Below, in pieces: positions 10,216 through 18,727 of a DNA stretch of 36,425 bases. The DNA is from Gammaproteobacteria bacterium. Lineage in GTDB: Bacteria; Pseudomonadota; Gammaproteobacteria; SZUA-152. Position numbers and translations under genes: made by a program. The stretch spans positions 1 through 36,425 of the forward strand of contig JAKIUF010000045.1 in NCBI GenBank assembly GCA_021647705.1, read 5' to 3'. How positions within the stretch are numbered: position 1 is the stretch's first letter; each line of letters starts with the position of its first letter. Below the pieces are notes generated by a model. It was not told where the DNA came from and ran no database searches. It saw nothing but the letters and a program-made list of their open reading frames with translations.

Positions 10216-10929
10216 TTATGACAAATCAACGCCCAATCGATGAGCGACTTCTTCGTAGGCTTCAACGACACCGCCCAGCCCTTGACGGAAGCGGTCTTTG
10301 TCCAGTTTTTTGCGGGTTTCGATATCCCACAGACGACAGCCATCGGGGGTGAATTCATCACCCAGATAAATTTCACCCTGGAAACGGCCAAATTCTAATT
10401 TGTAATCCACCAGCAGCAGACTGGCATCGGCAAATAATTTGGTAAGAACACCATTTACCTTAAAAGTCAGCTCTTTCATTTTTTCTACGGCTTCATCATC
10501 CGCCCAACCAAACGCACGAATGTGATATTCGTTGATCATCGGATCATGCAGTTCATCATTTTTGAGAAAAAATTCAAAGGTAGGCGGGTTCAGGTTAATT
10601 CCTTCTTCCACACCCAGTCGTTTGCAGATACTACCAGCGGCAATGTTGCGTACCACGCATTCAATAGGAAACATGTCGAGTTTTTTAACCACCGTTTCTT
10701 CAGCAGACAACAGTTCTTCGTGATGAGTGGGCACACCCGCTTCTTCCAGTTTCTGCATAATGAATGCACTGAATTTGTTGTTGATTTCACCCTTGCGATC
10801 CAGCTTCTCAATTTTTTCACCATCAAAAGCAGAAGTATCGTTACGGTAATGCAGGATTAATTTGTTTTCATCATCGGTGTAATAGACGGACTTGGCTTTA
10901 CCAGCATAAAGTTCTTCACGTTTTTCCAT
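10216..10929 (-). CDS. purC: Phosphoribosylaminoimidazole-succinocarboxamide synthase (SAICAR synthetase)
   Basis: A 237-aa protein of standard PurC length and sequence: the N-terminal [17 protein letters not shown] nucleotide-binding strand pair, the RNDTSAFDG motif, the [10 protein letters not shown] region, the DYKLEFGR block and the [12 protein letters not shown] signature. It joins CAIR and aspartate with ATP in step 8 of IMP synthesis. A Shine-Dalgarno (AGGG) lies about 7 nt before the ATG. It is the last gene of a minus-strand run dapA-bamC-hydrolase-purC and is followed by a strong hairpin terminator. The 89-nt gap upstream carries a 12-bp palindrome, GGTGTTAACACC at 10977-10988, of unknown role. 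Confidence 0.97.
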   Translation of the reverse strand: MEKREELYAGKAKSVYYTDDENKLILHYRNDTSAFDGEKIEKLDRKGEINNKFSAFIMQKLEEAGVPTHHEELLSAEETVVKKLDMFPIECVVRNIAAGSICKRLGVEEGINLNPPTFEFFLKNDELHDPMINEYHIRAFGWADDEAVEKMKELTFKVNGVLTKLFADASLLLVDYKLEFGRFQGEIYLGDEFTPDGCRLWDIETRKKLDKDRFRQGLGGVVEAYEEVAHRLGVDLS

Positions 10930-11018
10930 TTTTTTACCCTTTTAAGTTTCACAAAAAATCTGTTTTTATTTAGGGAGGTGTTAACACCCCTGGGAACGCG
11001 CACTCAATAGTATCCCGA

Positions 11019-11777
11019 TTAAACATCACGCCACGCAAACCCTGTCTGCTGATCGGCGATGCTTACCCAGTCAGCAGAACACCCCATCACATCAGCCAAA
11101 GCAGCCTGGGCTAAAGCCGACGTATTGTGTTTTTCACTCAAGTGCGCTGCCACCAGCTGCGTCAACTTTGAGGTATCAATCCGGCCTAAAATATCTGCAG
11201 CCTGTACATTGCTCAAGTGCCCCTGATTCCCGCCCACCCGTCGTTTGAGTGAAGGAGGGTATTCTCCGTTCGCCAGCAATGTCACATCATGATTGCATTC
11301 CAGTACCAGTGCATCACAAGCGGACAGCTGCGTTTCCAGGTGCGGCGTCCGACTGCCCACGTCCGTCAGCAGGCCAAGGCGTTTGTCACCGTTACCAAAG
11401 ACAAACTGACACGGTTCACGCGCATCGTGCGGCACAGGAAACGGTTGCACCTCAATATCACCAATGGAAAATGTACTGTGACTGCAAATACGTTTTTTTT
11501 CGATCCGTACACCCAACCGGTCTGCCGCAAAAGTGCCTCCTGTGGCCCATACCGGGATAGCGTATTTTCGTGCCAGCGCGCCCACACCATTAATATGGTC
11601 ACCATGCTCATGAGTAACCAGTACCGCGCTGATGGCCTCCGCAGAGCTTCCCAGTTTTGCCAGCCGAGCCTCGGTTTCTTTCATGGAGAACCCGCAATCT
11701 ACCAGCACACAGGTATCGCCCTGTTCAACCAGCATCGCATTACCGCGACTACCACTACCCAGTGAAGCAAAACGCAT
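11019..11777 (-). CDS. MBL-fold metallo-hydrolase (WalJ/YycJ-like)
   Basis: A 252-aa metallo-beta-lactamase-fold protein. It starts with the family-typical MRFASLGSGSRGNAMLVE and has the metal-binding THEHGDH motif at 55-61, followed by the later FPVPHDA and LTDVG (aspartate ligand) segments and an AAHLSEKHN near the C-terminus. This is the YycJ/WalJ-type subgroup, thought to act on nucleic acids as a 5'-3' exonuclease; the substrate here is unproven. It sits 32 nt after bamC and 89 nt before purC, matching the conserved gammaproteobacterial gene order. Confidence 0.88.
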   Translation of the reverse strand: MRFASLGSGSRGNAMLVEQGDTCVLVDCGFSMKETEARLAKLGSSAEAISAVLVTHEHGDHINGVGALARKYAIPVWATGGTFAADRLGVRIEKKRICSHSTFSIGDIEVQPFPVPHDAREPCQFVFGNGDKRLGLLTDVGSRTPHLETQLSACDALVLECNHDVTLLANGEYPPSLKRRVGGNQGHLSNVQAADILGRIDTSKLTQLVAAHLSEKHNTSALAQAALADVMGCSADWVSIADQQTGFAWRDV

Positions 11778-11809
11778 TCAGAAGCCGCTGGTCAGGTTCA
11801 GCAGTTTTC

Positions 11810-12901
11810 TCATTCCAGTTGACCCAGCAACAGCACCAGCAAATTCCGTGTAATCTGAGATTCGTCTACATCACCTACCTGATTGCGCACACTGATATGG
11901 GTAAATTCACCCTTTTCCCGCACATGAATCCAGTACTCCTCACGCACCGTGGCACTCTTCTTTTTGCCAAAATTCAGCTCTTCTTCCGACAAGCCCGAAG
12001 GCAAGTCATTATAAACATGGTAAATACGACTGCTACGGTCAAGGTCTTCAATAGTGAAACCCAGAGCATCCAGCGCCAAGCCGGTGCGACGCCAAGTCAA
12101 CTCAAACCCGGCTTTAACAATAATCACCGTACTCTGCTCGCTGTCCACATCAATGCGTGCGTCCAGCGACTGTAGCGGTACCGCATCACTCACATCTTCA
12201 GCAGCAAGATAACGCGCCAGACGATTCAGCATTTCCACAGCACGGTCTTCATCAGTCGGACGTAATTCCCAGCGGCTCGCCTGTTCGCCCTCGCTCGCCA
12301 CTCGTTGACTATTACGCTGTGTCAGAAAAATCTCCGTATAACCGGGCTTTTCGGCGGGCTCAATGCGAATACGCAGGCTTTCGCGCCAGTTAGCTTGAGC
12401 ATTCCCGGCTGGTTGCTCATCAGAATATTGCGCTTTCCAGTCAGTTTCCAGCAGGCCAATAGCTGGCTCATCACGCTGCACACGATAACCGCGCATATCG
12501 AAAAACTTACGCACCAGAGGCCAGACCTGTTCAGGCTCGGCTTCCACCACCAACCAGCGGCGCGGGCCTTCACGCATACGCTGCACTCCTTTGCCCGCAG
12601 GCAATACCTGCTCACCGATACGTGGCGGCTCATTGCACTGACAATCGACAGTCTGCGTTACCGGTTTAGCGGAAGAGCTGCCCAATTCGGGCAATACCGG
12701 CCGCGCCAATCGTGGGTCAGCCTGAGGAGTCACCAAATCCGGCGGCACTTCCAACGGTGCCAGTAACCGGGCATCACCGGCCTGTCCATCTTCACCCGCA
12801 AACCAGCTACAGGCATTCAGGGTGGTAACAATCATCAGCAAAAACAGCCCGCGCAAAGCGGAGGAGGAAACTCTCTTGTGAAAAACAGACGGCATCGGCA
12901 C
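11810..12901 (-). CDS. bamC: Outer membrane protein assembly factor BamC
   Basis: A 363-aa lipoprotein with a lipobox at LNAC (Cys31). A proline-rich unstructured segment (about 45-75, LEVPPDLVTPQADPRLARP) corresponds to the part of BamC that binds BamD. Two helix-grip domains follow, the first with RWLVVEAEPEQVWPLVRKFF and GLLETDW, the second with VIIVKAGFELTWRR. BamC is an accessory member of the BAM complex that folds outer-membrane beta-barrels. The GTG start is favoured because AGGAG lies 6 nt upstream. Directly downstream of dapA, as in E. coli. Confidence 0.93.
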   Translation of the reverse strand: MPMPSVFHKRVSSSALRGLFLLMIVTTLNACSWFAGEDGQAGDARLLAPLEVPPDLVTPQADPRLARPVLPELGSSSAKPVTQTVDCQCNEPPRIGEQVLPAGKGVQRMREGPRRWLVVEAEPEQVWPLVRKFFDMRGYRVQRDEPAIGLLETDWKAQYSDEQPAGNAQANWRESLRIRIEPAEKPGYTEIFLTQRNSQRVASEGEQASRWELRPTDEDRAVEMLNRLARYLAAEDVSDAVPLQSLDARIDVDSEQSTVIIVKAGFELTWRRTGLALDALGFTIEDLDRSSRIYHVYNDLPSGLSEEELNFGKKKSATVREEYWIHVREKGEFTHISVRNQVGDVDESQITRNLLVLLLGQLE

Positions 12902-12978
12902 TGCGTTCTCCTGATATTGGGCAACTCGTATGGGACAAGTCTAAAACGGTGAATAAATTTGCGATGTCAGTGATCACA

Positions 12979-13854
12979 TCACAACACACCCGCTTGCTGC
13001 ATAGCCGCACGTAACGGCGCATGACAGGCCGAAGCCAATGGTGTCAGAGGCAGGCGAATACCTTCGGAAATCAACCGCATTTCCTGCAACGCCCATTTCA
13101 CTGGAATCGGATTGGATTCAAGAAACAGATTTTCATGCAGAGGCATCAGCTGCTGATCGAGACGTTCAGCTTCGCCACGATCACCACGCAGGGCCGCTGC
13201 ACACATTTCCTGCATAACCCTGGGGGCCACATTTGCAGTCACAGAAATATCCCCTTTGGCCCCCATGAGAATCAACTCCATGGCCGTCGCATCGTCACCG
13301 CTGTAAAGATCCAGCCGGTCACCACAACGATCAAGAATCTCCCGCCCACGGGCAAGATCACCTGTCGCTTCTTTGATACCAATAATATTACTGATGTCCG
13401 CCAGACGTTCCACCGTCTCCGGCAACATATCAACGGCGGTACGGCCGGGCACATTGTACAGGATCTGTGGGATAGGAACGGTTTCTGCCACAGTACGATA
13501 GTACAAATACAATCCTTCCTGTGTAGGTTTGTTGTAATAAGGAGTAACCAACAAACAAGCATCGACCCCCGCATCCATAGCACAGCGGGTGAGGGTAATA
13601 GCCTCACGAACAGAATTGGCACCGGTACCGGCGATAACCGGGATACGCCCGGCTGCATGCTCAACCACACACCGAATAGCCGCACAATGCTCATGCTCGT
13701 CCAGCGTTGCCGACTCGCCCGTGGTGCCCACCACCACAATGGCATTGGTCCCGTTCTCGATGTGAAAATCCACCAAACCCTCAAGGGCTTCGTTATCGAC
13801 CGCACCGTCGGCCTTCATGGGTGTGACCAAGGCCACCATACTGCCGTGAAACAT
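12979..13854 (-). CDS. dapA: 4-hydroxy-tetrahydrodipicolinate synthase
   Basis: A 291-aa TIM-barrel aldolase with all DapA landmarks: GTTGES near 43-48, YNVPGRT near 132-138 (the proton-relay Tyr) and IGIKEATGDL with the Schiff-base Lys near 161. It condenses pyruvate with aspartate semialdehyde, the first step committed to lysine and diaminopimelate. GGAG lies 7 nt before the ATG. It is the head of the minus-strand cluster, 77 nt before bamC, and is divergent from gcvR. Confidence 0.97.
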   Translation of the reverse strand: MFHGSMVALVTPMKADGAVDNEALEGLVDFHIENGTNAIVVVGTTGESATLDEHEHCAAIRCVVEHAAGRIPVIAGTGANSVREAITLTRCAMDAGVDACLLVTPYYNKPTQEGLYLYYRTVAETVPIPQILYNVPGRTAVDMLPETVERLADISNIIGIKEATGDLARGREILDRCGDRLDLYSGDDATAMELILMGAKGDISVTANVAPRVMQEMCAAALRGDRGEAERLDQQLMPLHENLFLESNPIPVKWALQEMRLISEGIRLPLTPLASACHAPLRAAMQQAGVL

Positions 13855-14040
13855 GGGAATTCTCCGCTACAAACAAGCCTGAAAAAGACAAAGACGCAAT
13901 GGTACTGACCTGCTCTGTTGATGACAACATCTGTACCGCTTTAGTCTGCACATCCGGTCGCTGTTTTAACGAGCGCAGGCCGACGAAACCAGTCAATGGT
14001 GATAAACTATACTCAAAGCGACGCAGAGAAGAGATCACAT

Positions 14041-14571
14041 ATGGAAAGTTTTTTGGTCATCACCGCTCTCGGAAAAGACAAACCGGGTATTATCGACAAA
14101 CTTGCGAAAACCGTAGTGGAATGCAGCTGCAACGTCATTGACAGCCGCATGAGCGTGCTTGGCGGCGAATTCGCGGTCATGCTCATGGTCTCCGGCAAAT
14201 GGAACCGGCTGGCCAAACTGGAAGATACATTAAACGCCTCCAGAGAACCCCTTGGCCTCGATATCATCTGCAAACGCACCGAACCCGGTAAATCCGCAGC
14301 AGATTTAATGCCTTACTGTATCGAAGTGATCTCCATCGACCAGCCTGGCATTGTGCATGAACTGGCGCGTTTTTTCTCCAGCCGCAACATTAACATTCAC
14401 GAACTCAATACCACACAATATGCCGCCGCACACACCGGCACCCCCATGTTTGCCCTGCACCTCACTGCCAATATTCCAGCCAGCATGCACATTGCCGGGC
14501 TGCGTGACGAATTTCTGGATTTTTGCGAAACCCAAAACATGGATGCCACCATGGAACCCATGAAGCCTTAA
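14041..14571 (+). CDS. gcvR: Glycine cleavage system transcriptional repressor GcvR (tandem ACT domains)
   Basis: A 176-aa protein with two ACT domains: the first from residue 1 (FLVITALGKDKPGIIDKLAK) and the second from about 90 (CIEVISIDQPGIVHELARFF). GcvR binds glycine and antagonises the activator GcvA in enterics. The ATG at 14041 is chosen over the upstream ATG at 13996 because AGAAGAG precedes it and the ACT domain starts at once; the extra 15 residues would be unconserved. The position between dapA and bcp repeats the E. coli order. Confidence 0.88.
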   Translation: MESFLVITALGKDKPGIIDKLAKTVVECSCNVIDSRMSVLGGEFAVMLMVSGKWNRLAKLEDTLNASREPLGLDIICKRTEPGKSAADLMPYCIEVISIDQPGIVHELARFFSSRNINIHELNTTQYAAAHTGTPMFALHLTANIPASMHIAGLRDEFLDFCETQNMDATMEPMKP

Positions 14572-14607
14572 ACCCAGGTTTAAGAAAAACAAAGGAAAAA
14601 AGAAAAC

Positions 14608-15075
14608 ATGAGTAAAGTCAGTATCGATAAAAAAGTCCCCGCTTTTGAACTACCCGCCACAGGGGAGCAAACTCTCAAACTGGCCGACTTCAAAGGCAAA
14701 AAACTGGTGATTTATTTTTATCCCAAAGACAGCACCCCCGGCTGCACCACCGAAGGCCAGGACTTCCGTGATGATTACAACAAATTTAAACGTGCTAATA
14801 CCGTCGTGCTGGGTGTATCGCGTGACAGCATCAAATCACATGAAAATTTTAAAGCCAAACAGGAATTCCCTTTTGACCTGTTATCCGACAAAGAAGAAAC
14901 ACTGTGTACACTGTTTGATGTGATCAAGGAAAAAAACATGTACGGCAAAAAAGTGATGGGCATTGAGCGCAGTACCTTTTTACTCGATGAAAAAGGCGTA
15001 CTGCGTCAGGAATGGCGCAAAGTGAAAGTCGCAGGCCATGTGGATGAAGTACTGGCTGCGGCGAAGGCATTGTAA
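14608..15075 (+). CDS. bcp: Thioredoxin-dependent peroxiredoxin, Bcp/PrxQ family
   Basis: A 155-aa thioredoxin-fold peroxidase. The active-site block FYPKDSTPGCTTEG carries the peroxidatic Cys46. The resolving Cys that E. coli Bcp has five residues later is replaced by Gln51, so this is an atypical or 1-Cys variant of the family; another Cys (ETLCTLF, about residue 95) could serve instead. It reduces hydrogen peroxide and organic hydroperoxides. It lies 36 nt after gcvR and is probably cotranscribed with it; a hairpin follows the stop codon. Confidence 0.92.
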   Translation: MSKVSIDKKVPAFELPATGEQTLKLADFKGKKLVIYFYPKDSTPGCTTEGQDFRDDYNKFKRANTVVLGVSRDSIKSHENFKAKQEFPFDLLSDKEETLCTLFDVIKEKNMYGKKVMGIERSTFLLDEKGVLRQEWRKVKVAGHVDEVLAAAKAL

Positions 15076-15110
15076 ACGCCTGATTACCCCCAAATGGCAT
15101 AGCCGTCAGG

Positions 15111-15137
15111 CCCAGCCCGGATAAATGATGGGCTGGG
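15111..15137 (+). terminator. Probable terminator after bcp
   Basis: CCCAGCCC (15111-15118) and GGGCTGGG (15130-15137) form an 8-bp GC stem with an 11-nt loop, 36 nt past the bcp stop. A TTTTTT run follows about 12 nt later, so it is an imperfect intrinsic terminator. Confidence 0.55.
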
Positions 15138-15252
15138 GTGGTCATCGATTTTTTGTTCCACATTATTCAACGCCGAGTAAACCCCGAAGGTGGTAGCGCT
15201 AAGCGTTCATCGTTTTTTGTTCTGCTGCTCTCTATCCAACACAAAATAAAAC

Positions 15253-15281
15253 GTAGGGTGGAACAAGCTTGCGGTTCCACC
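15253..15281. repeat. REP-like palindrome, second copy of the GTAGGGTGG family
   Basis: Begins GTAGGGTGG and forms a perfect 8-bp hairpin, GGTGGAAC (15257-15264) against GTTCCACC (15274-15281). The opening GTAGGGTGG matches the minus-strand reading of the element at 7461-7535. The rest of 15138-15418 shows no gene. Confidence 0.55.
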
Positions 15282-15418
15282 ATGACCTTGCACACACCCA
15301 AACACAATTACCTGAAACAAAAAAATTAGAGCAACTGTACGCCTACGCACATCACAAAAATACCCCGGTAGCTGAATAGTATCGATTAACAAAGCTATTG
15401 CGCTCTGTCACGCCTGGG

Positions 15419-15799
15419 TTACGACTGGCGATTTGCAAAAATGATGATCAATCCCTGAGGCAAAAATAACCAAGCACCCGAAGCCGGTAATACAACTGCA
15501 ATAAACAACCCCTGAGCAAACAGTATCCATCCCCAGCTCGTCGCAGGTGGTATCTTCTGACGCTGAATATTGCCATGAAGTAACGTGCCCACCATCATCC
15601 AGGCAAAACCAAGCATTAAAAACCAAAGCAATTCTGCTCTGGTGTGCTGCGCCCCATCGGCAATGGGAACCGTAACCGTATTCCATAGCCCTTCGTAGAC
15701 CATTCCCACCAACATATCCCAACCCGCAACAAAACCGATCAGATTATGAATAACCCCTGTGCCAATCAGAAACAGACCACTATATTGCCAGAGCCGCAT
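15419..15799 (-). CDS. DUF6463-like four-helix membrane protein
   Basis: A 126-aa, almost entirely hydrophobic protein with four predicted membrane spans: around residues 5-25, 58-76, 87-104 and 106-122. The opening GLFLIGTGVIHNLIGFV and the ELLWFLMLGFAWMMVGTLLH segment resemble the DUF6463 group of small integral proteins. No known activity. GGGGG lies 6 nt before the ATG. It is divergent from a TetR-family regulator, with an operator-like site lying over its likely promoter. Confidence 0.65.
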   Translation of the reverse strand: MRLWQYSGLFLIGTGVIHNLIGFVAGWDMLVGMVYEGLWNTVTVPIADGAQHTRAELLWFLMLGFAWMMVGTLLHGNIQRQKIPPATSWGWILFAQGLFIAVVLPASGAWLFLPQGLIIIFANRQS

Positions 15800-15854
15800 T
15801 GCATACCCCCATTATGAAAAAAACAACCATATTAAATGAGATAATACTCACACT

Positions 15855-15875
15855 AATAGATAGCAATTATACTTT
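15855..15875. promoter_or_regulatory. Operator-like repeat, copy 1 (over the DUF6463 gene promoter)
   Basis: Contains ATAGATAGCAATTAT (15856-15870), nearly identical to a second copy 92 bp away next to the TetR gene. On the minus strand the site includes TATAAT, a plausible -10 for the DUF6463 gene, so a bound repressor would block that promoter. Confidence 0.5.
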
Positions 15876-15946
15876 AGGCGACATTTCCCTTGACCACAAG
15901 CTGTAAAAGATATTTACTATCGCCATTCAGCGTGAAAATATTATTC

Positions 15947-15967
15947 AATAGACAGCAATTATCTATT
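15947..15967. promoter_or_regulatory. Operator-like palindrome, copy 2 (in front of tetR-like gene)
   Basis: ATAGACAGCAATTAT (15948-15962) sits in an imperfect palindrome with arms AATAGACA and TATCTATT around GCAAT, 20 nt before the start codon of the TetR-family gene. A position so close to the ribosome binding site suits autorepression. Confidence 0.5.
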
Positions 15968-15986
15968 AGTGATTAGAGGGGTTAAG

Positions 15987-16715
15987 ATGAAAGTATCCAA
16001 AAAAGAAAAGCTCCGAACCCGACGAAAAATCATAAAAACCGCCGTAGAACTCATGGGAGAAAAAAGCTACAACAAGGTGAGCATGCGCACAATTGCGCGC
16101 GCCGCGAAGATTGGCGATGCCACGATCTATAAGTATTTCGCCAGTAAAGAAAAACTATTAACGGGTTATTACGAACTTTGTGCCGAAGACACAGTAGAAG
16201 CATTACAAAAAATCGACGACATTGAACAGTATGCACTACATGAAAAACTGCAAGTCCTGCTCGACACCTACCTCAGCCACATGCTGCCTAATCGCGAATT
16301 CGTTTGTGAGAGCTTTCCGCTGATATATCAATCACCCATGTTTTTGTTTAGCCATGTGAACCCCATACACAAAGAATTGACACCAATCATTGCTCAATTT
16401 CTTGATGACGCCTGGGAAAAAGAAGAAATCCCCACATTCCCCTTTCAAAGCGTATTACCCGATATGTTGTGTGAATACATGATCGGTGTATTGCATTTCT
16501 GGATCAAGGATGAATCAGAGGAATTCCACGATACAACGCAACTCATCGACTTATCCCTGAATTTAATGATCACCCTGCTAAAGAGCGGCATTATTAATCA
16601 GGCCGCTGACTTTTTAGGTTTCATGATTAAAGGCCAAATGCTGCGCACCCTCAACCCTGGCAACGGTTTATTACAAAGCCTGTTGAATGCCAATAAAATG
16701 GCAACCAGTAAATGA
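15987..16715 (+). CDS. TetR/AcrR family transcriptional regulator
   Basis: A 242-aa regulator with an N-terminal TetR helix-turn-helix: TRRKIIKTAVELMGEKSYNK, then VSMRTIARAAKIGDATIYKY and FASKEKLL (about residues 7-62). The ligand-binding C-terminal part is helical and unassigned. The ATG at 15987 is chosen because AGAGGGG precedes it at about 5 nt; an in-frame GTG at 15969 lacks this. The stop overlaps the ATG of the ABC1-kinase gene by 4 nt (ATGA), so the two are cotranslated. Two similar AT-rich repeats in the divergent intergenic region are its likely operators. Confidence 0.9.
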   Translation: MKVSKKEKLRTRRKIIKTAVELMGEKSYNKVSMRTIARAAKIGDATIYKYFASKEKLLTGYYELCAEDTVEALQKIDDIEQYALHEKLQVLLDTYLSHMLPNREFVCESFPLIYQSPMFLFSHVNPIHKELTPIIAQFLDDAWEKEEIPTFPFQSVLPDMLCEYMIGVLHFWIKDESEEFHDTTQLIDLSLNLMITLLKSGIINQAADFLGFMIKGQMLRTLNPGNGLLQSLLNANKMATSK

Positions 16716-18016
16716 GCCATAAAAATATTCCAACAGAAAAATATAAACGCACGGCTATCACCGCAATAACGACAGCCAGAATAGGACTAAAACATGTCGC
16801 CCATCTGGGCAGGAAAACTTTATCCTCTACCAAAAACATCAAACAAAAAAATCAGCAACATGAAGAAGAAATTGGGAAAATAGCCATCAGCGCATTAATG
16901 CAATTACGTGGCACTGCATTAAAAATCGCGCAAATGATGAGCATGGAGCTGGACATGCTACCCGAAAGCATCCGGGCAGAACTTGGCAAAGCCTGCAATC
17001 GTGTGACACCATTAAATCGTGCGCACATTCGCAAAGTCTATTTGGCAGAATTTAATAATGGCCCTGAAAATGTATTTGAACGGTTTGAGCCTGATGCCTT
17101 TGCAGCAGCAAGCCTGGGACAGGTCCACAAAGCAGTATCATCAGACCATGATCTATTAGCGGTTAAAATTCAATACCCCGGTATTGCCGCAAGCATCAAG
17201 AGTGACGTGCAACTGGTTCGTGGCATTATGAAATCAATTTCACTCAGCACATCTTATCTTCCTCGCTGGGAAATAATTGAACATGTTCTTGAATGTGTAC
17301 AAAAACAACTGGAAAAAGAAATTGACTATGTTCAGGAAGCCGAAAATACGCGCTGGTTCTCAGAGAACCTTAAACTGCCCAATATACGCATCCCAAAAAC
17401 TTATCCTCAATTCAGCAGTAAAAAAGTATTGGCTACAGAATATATTTCGGGAAAACACCTGGATCAGTGGTTAGCAGAAAAACCAGATCAAGCCACTCGC
17501 AACCACTATGGTCAATTGTTGTTTGATACGTTTTGTTATCAACTTCACGAATTAAAGGTATTGCATGCAGACCCGCATCCTGGAAATTTTTTAATCTGCG
17601 ATGACGGCAGCATTGCCTTAATTGACTTCGGGTGCATTCAACGCCTGTCACCTGATTATTCAACGGCGGTTACCCGCCTGTTCAGCCGCGACCAGCAACA
17701 AATCCATCAAGCGTATCAGGGACTGGGCATCATCAGCAATCAGTTATCCTTCAATAAATTTACAAACGATATTTTTCCAGCAATAGAGCCTGTACATACA
17801 TGGATGTCTGCTCCCGGTATCGAGAAAGTTTTTAACTTTGCTGAATTCCCTCCTATGCCGCAGAAAAAACTGTCATCCATGAAAGAATCGATTAAAGCTG
17901 TTAACAGCATACAACAGGATCAAGTGTATTTTGATAGAAGTTATTTTGGCTTGCTGAGTATATTGCGAAAAATGCAGGTGAAAATTGATACGCGGATGTT
18001 AGGAATGCGCAATTAA
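16712..18016 (+). CDS. ABC1/UbiB (AarF-like) atypical kinase family protein
   Basis: A 434-aa member of the ABC1/ADCK/UbiB family. Motifs in order: KIAQMMS near 71-77 (the family's KxGQ position, with Ala in place of Gly), AAASLGQVHKA near 131 (Ala-rich loop), AVKIQYPG near 150 (ATP-site Lys), HADPHPGNF near 285 (catalytic loop) and LIDFGC near 303 (metal-binding DFG). Family members support ubiquinone biosynthesis or lipid homeostasis through an ATPase-like activity. Unlike UbiB there is no obvious C-terminal pair of membrane helices and no ubi genes nearby. Coupled to the TetR gene by a 4-nt overlap, so probably inducible. Confidence 0.88.
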   Translation: MSHKNIPTEKYKRTAITAITTARIGLKHVAHLGRKTLSSTKNIKQKNQQHEEEIGKIAISALMQLRGTALKIAQMMSMELDMLPESIRAELGKACNRVTPLNRAHIRKVYLAEFNNGPENVFERFEPDAFAAASLGQVHKAVSSDHDLLAVKIQYPGIAASIKSDVQLVRGIMKSISLSTSYLPRWEIIEHVLECVQKQLEKEIDYVQEAENTRWFSENLKLPNIRIPKTYPQFSSKKVLATEYISGKHLDQWLAEKPDQATRNHYGQLLFDTFCYQLHELKVLHADPHPGNFLICDDGSIALIDFGCIQRLSPDYSTAVTRLFSRDQQQIHQAYQGLGIISNQLSFNKFTNDIFPAIEPVHTWMSAPGIEKVFNFAEFPPMPQKKLSSMKESIKAVNSIQQDQVYFDRSYFGLLSILRKMQVKIDTRMLGMRN

Positions 18017-18095
18017 TCGGAGTCCTCGGCATGATAGCTCCCTTAAAGGGCGAGCCCCTTCAATGCAGAGACAGACTTCAATTTTTTATTAGTAT

Positions 18096-18587
18096 TTATT
18101 TGTTTATTAATTCTGATACTAAGCGTTCCATAATACCTTCCTCAGTAAAACTAAAATAACTATCATGGCCAATAATTATATGATCATAAAATGTTAAACC
18201 AAGTGAGGTGGTGTTAATTAAAAGATTTGATGTGAATTTTTCATCCTCAATGCTAGGGGTTGGATCACCTGACGGATGATTGTGAACAATAATAATACCA
18301 TAAGGATTCAGGGGTATAGCTGCACGTATTGCCTCTATCGGTCTTGTGTAAATCGAATTAACTGAACCAATAGCTATAATTTCAAAACATAACAACTTTA
18401 GTTTAGCATCTAAACTTATTGTTATTAGTTTTTCCTTTGCATCATTCTGTAAATCAGAAAATAGTTCATATACTTTTTGAGGGTTCGTTAATGGCTCATT
18501 TACAGGTGCATCTGACTTAACGCGATGTTTTTTATATCGCAGTTCGATTTCTCGCATGTATGTTGGGTTTTTATCAATCTTGCTCAT
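18096..18587 (-). CDS. RadC-like JAB/MPN domain protein
   Basis: A 163-aa protein with the RadC-type metal site: HNHPSGDPTPSIED (His102, His104, Asp115), followed by the family's LGLTFYDHIIIG and the final SFTEEGIM. The helix-hairpin-helix region of full-length RadC (about 220 aa) is missing, as in many RadC copies on mobile elements. The JAMM motif predicts a metal-dependent hydrolase fold; the true role of RadC proteins is unresolved. AAGGA lies 5 nt before the ATG. AT-rich and isolated, beside transposon remnants. Confidence 0.85.
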   Translation of the reverse strand: MSKIDKNPTYMREIELRYKKHRVKSDAPVNEPLTNPQKVYELFSDLQNDAKEKLITISLDAKLKLLCFEIIAIGSVNSIYTRPIEAIRAAIPLNPYGIIIVHNHPSGDPTPSIEDEKFTSNLLINTTSLGLTFYDHIIIGHDSYFSFTEEGIMERLVSELINK

Positions 18588-18727
18588 AAGATTCCTTTAC
18601 TTTAGTAATATGCAATTTAACGTACCAACATAAATATTTATAACAATGTTGTTGTTGTTTTTCAATACTAATGACCAAGCTATGCGGCGTAAACGAAGCT
18701 GCGCGAAGTGAGCGTCCGCAAAAAAAG

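Noticed and set aside
10977-10988. GGTGTTAACACC palindrome between the hydrolase and purC as a terminator
   Set aside because: The stem is short and has no T-run; purC probably needs readthrough from upstream, so I left it only as a note.
13021-13908. Plus-strand 295-aa frame opposite dapA
   Set aside because: It is the antisense shadow of dapA, whose product has complete catalytic motifs.
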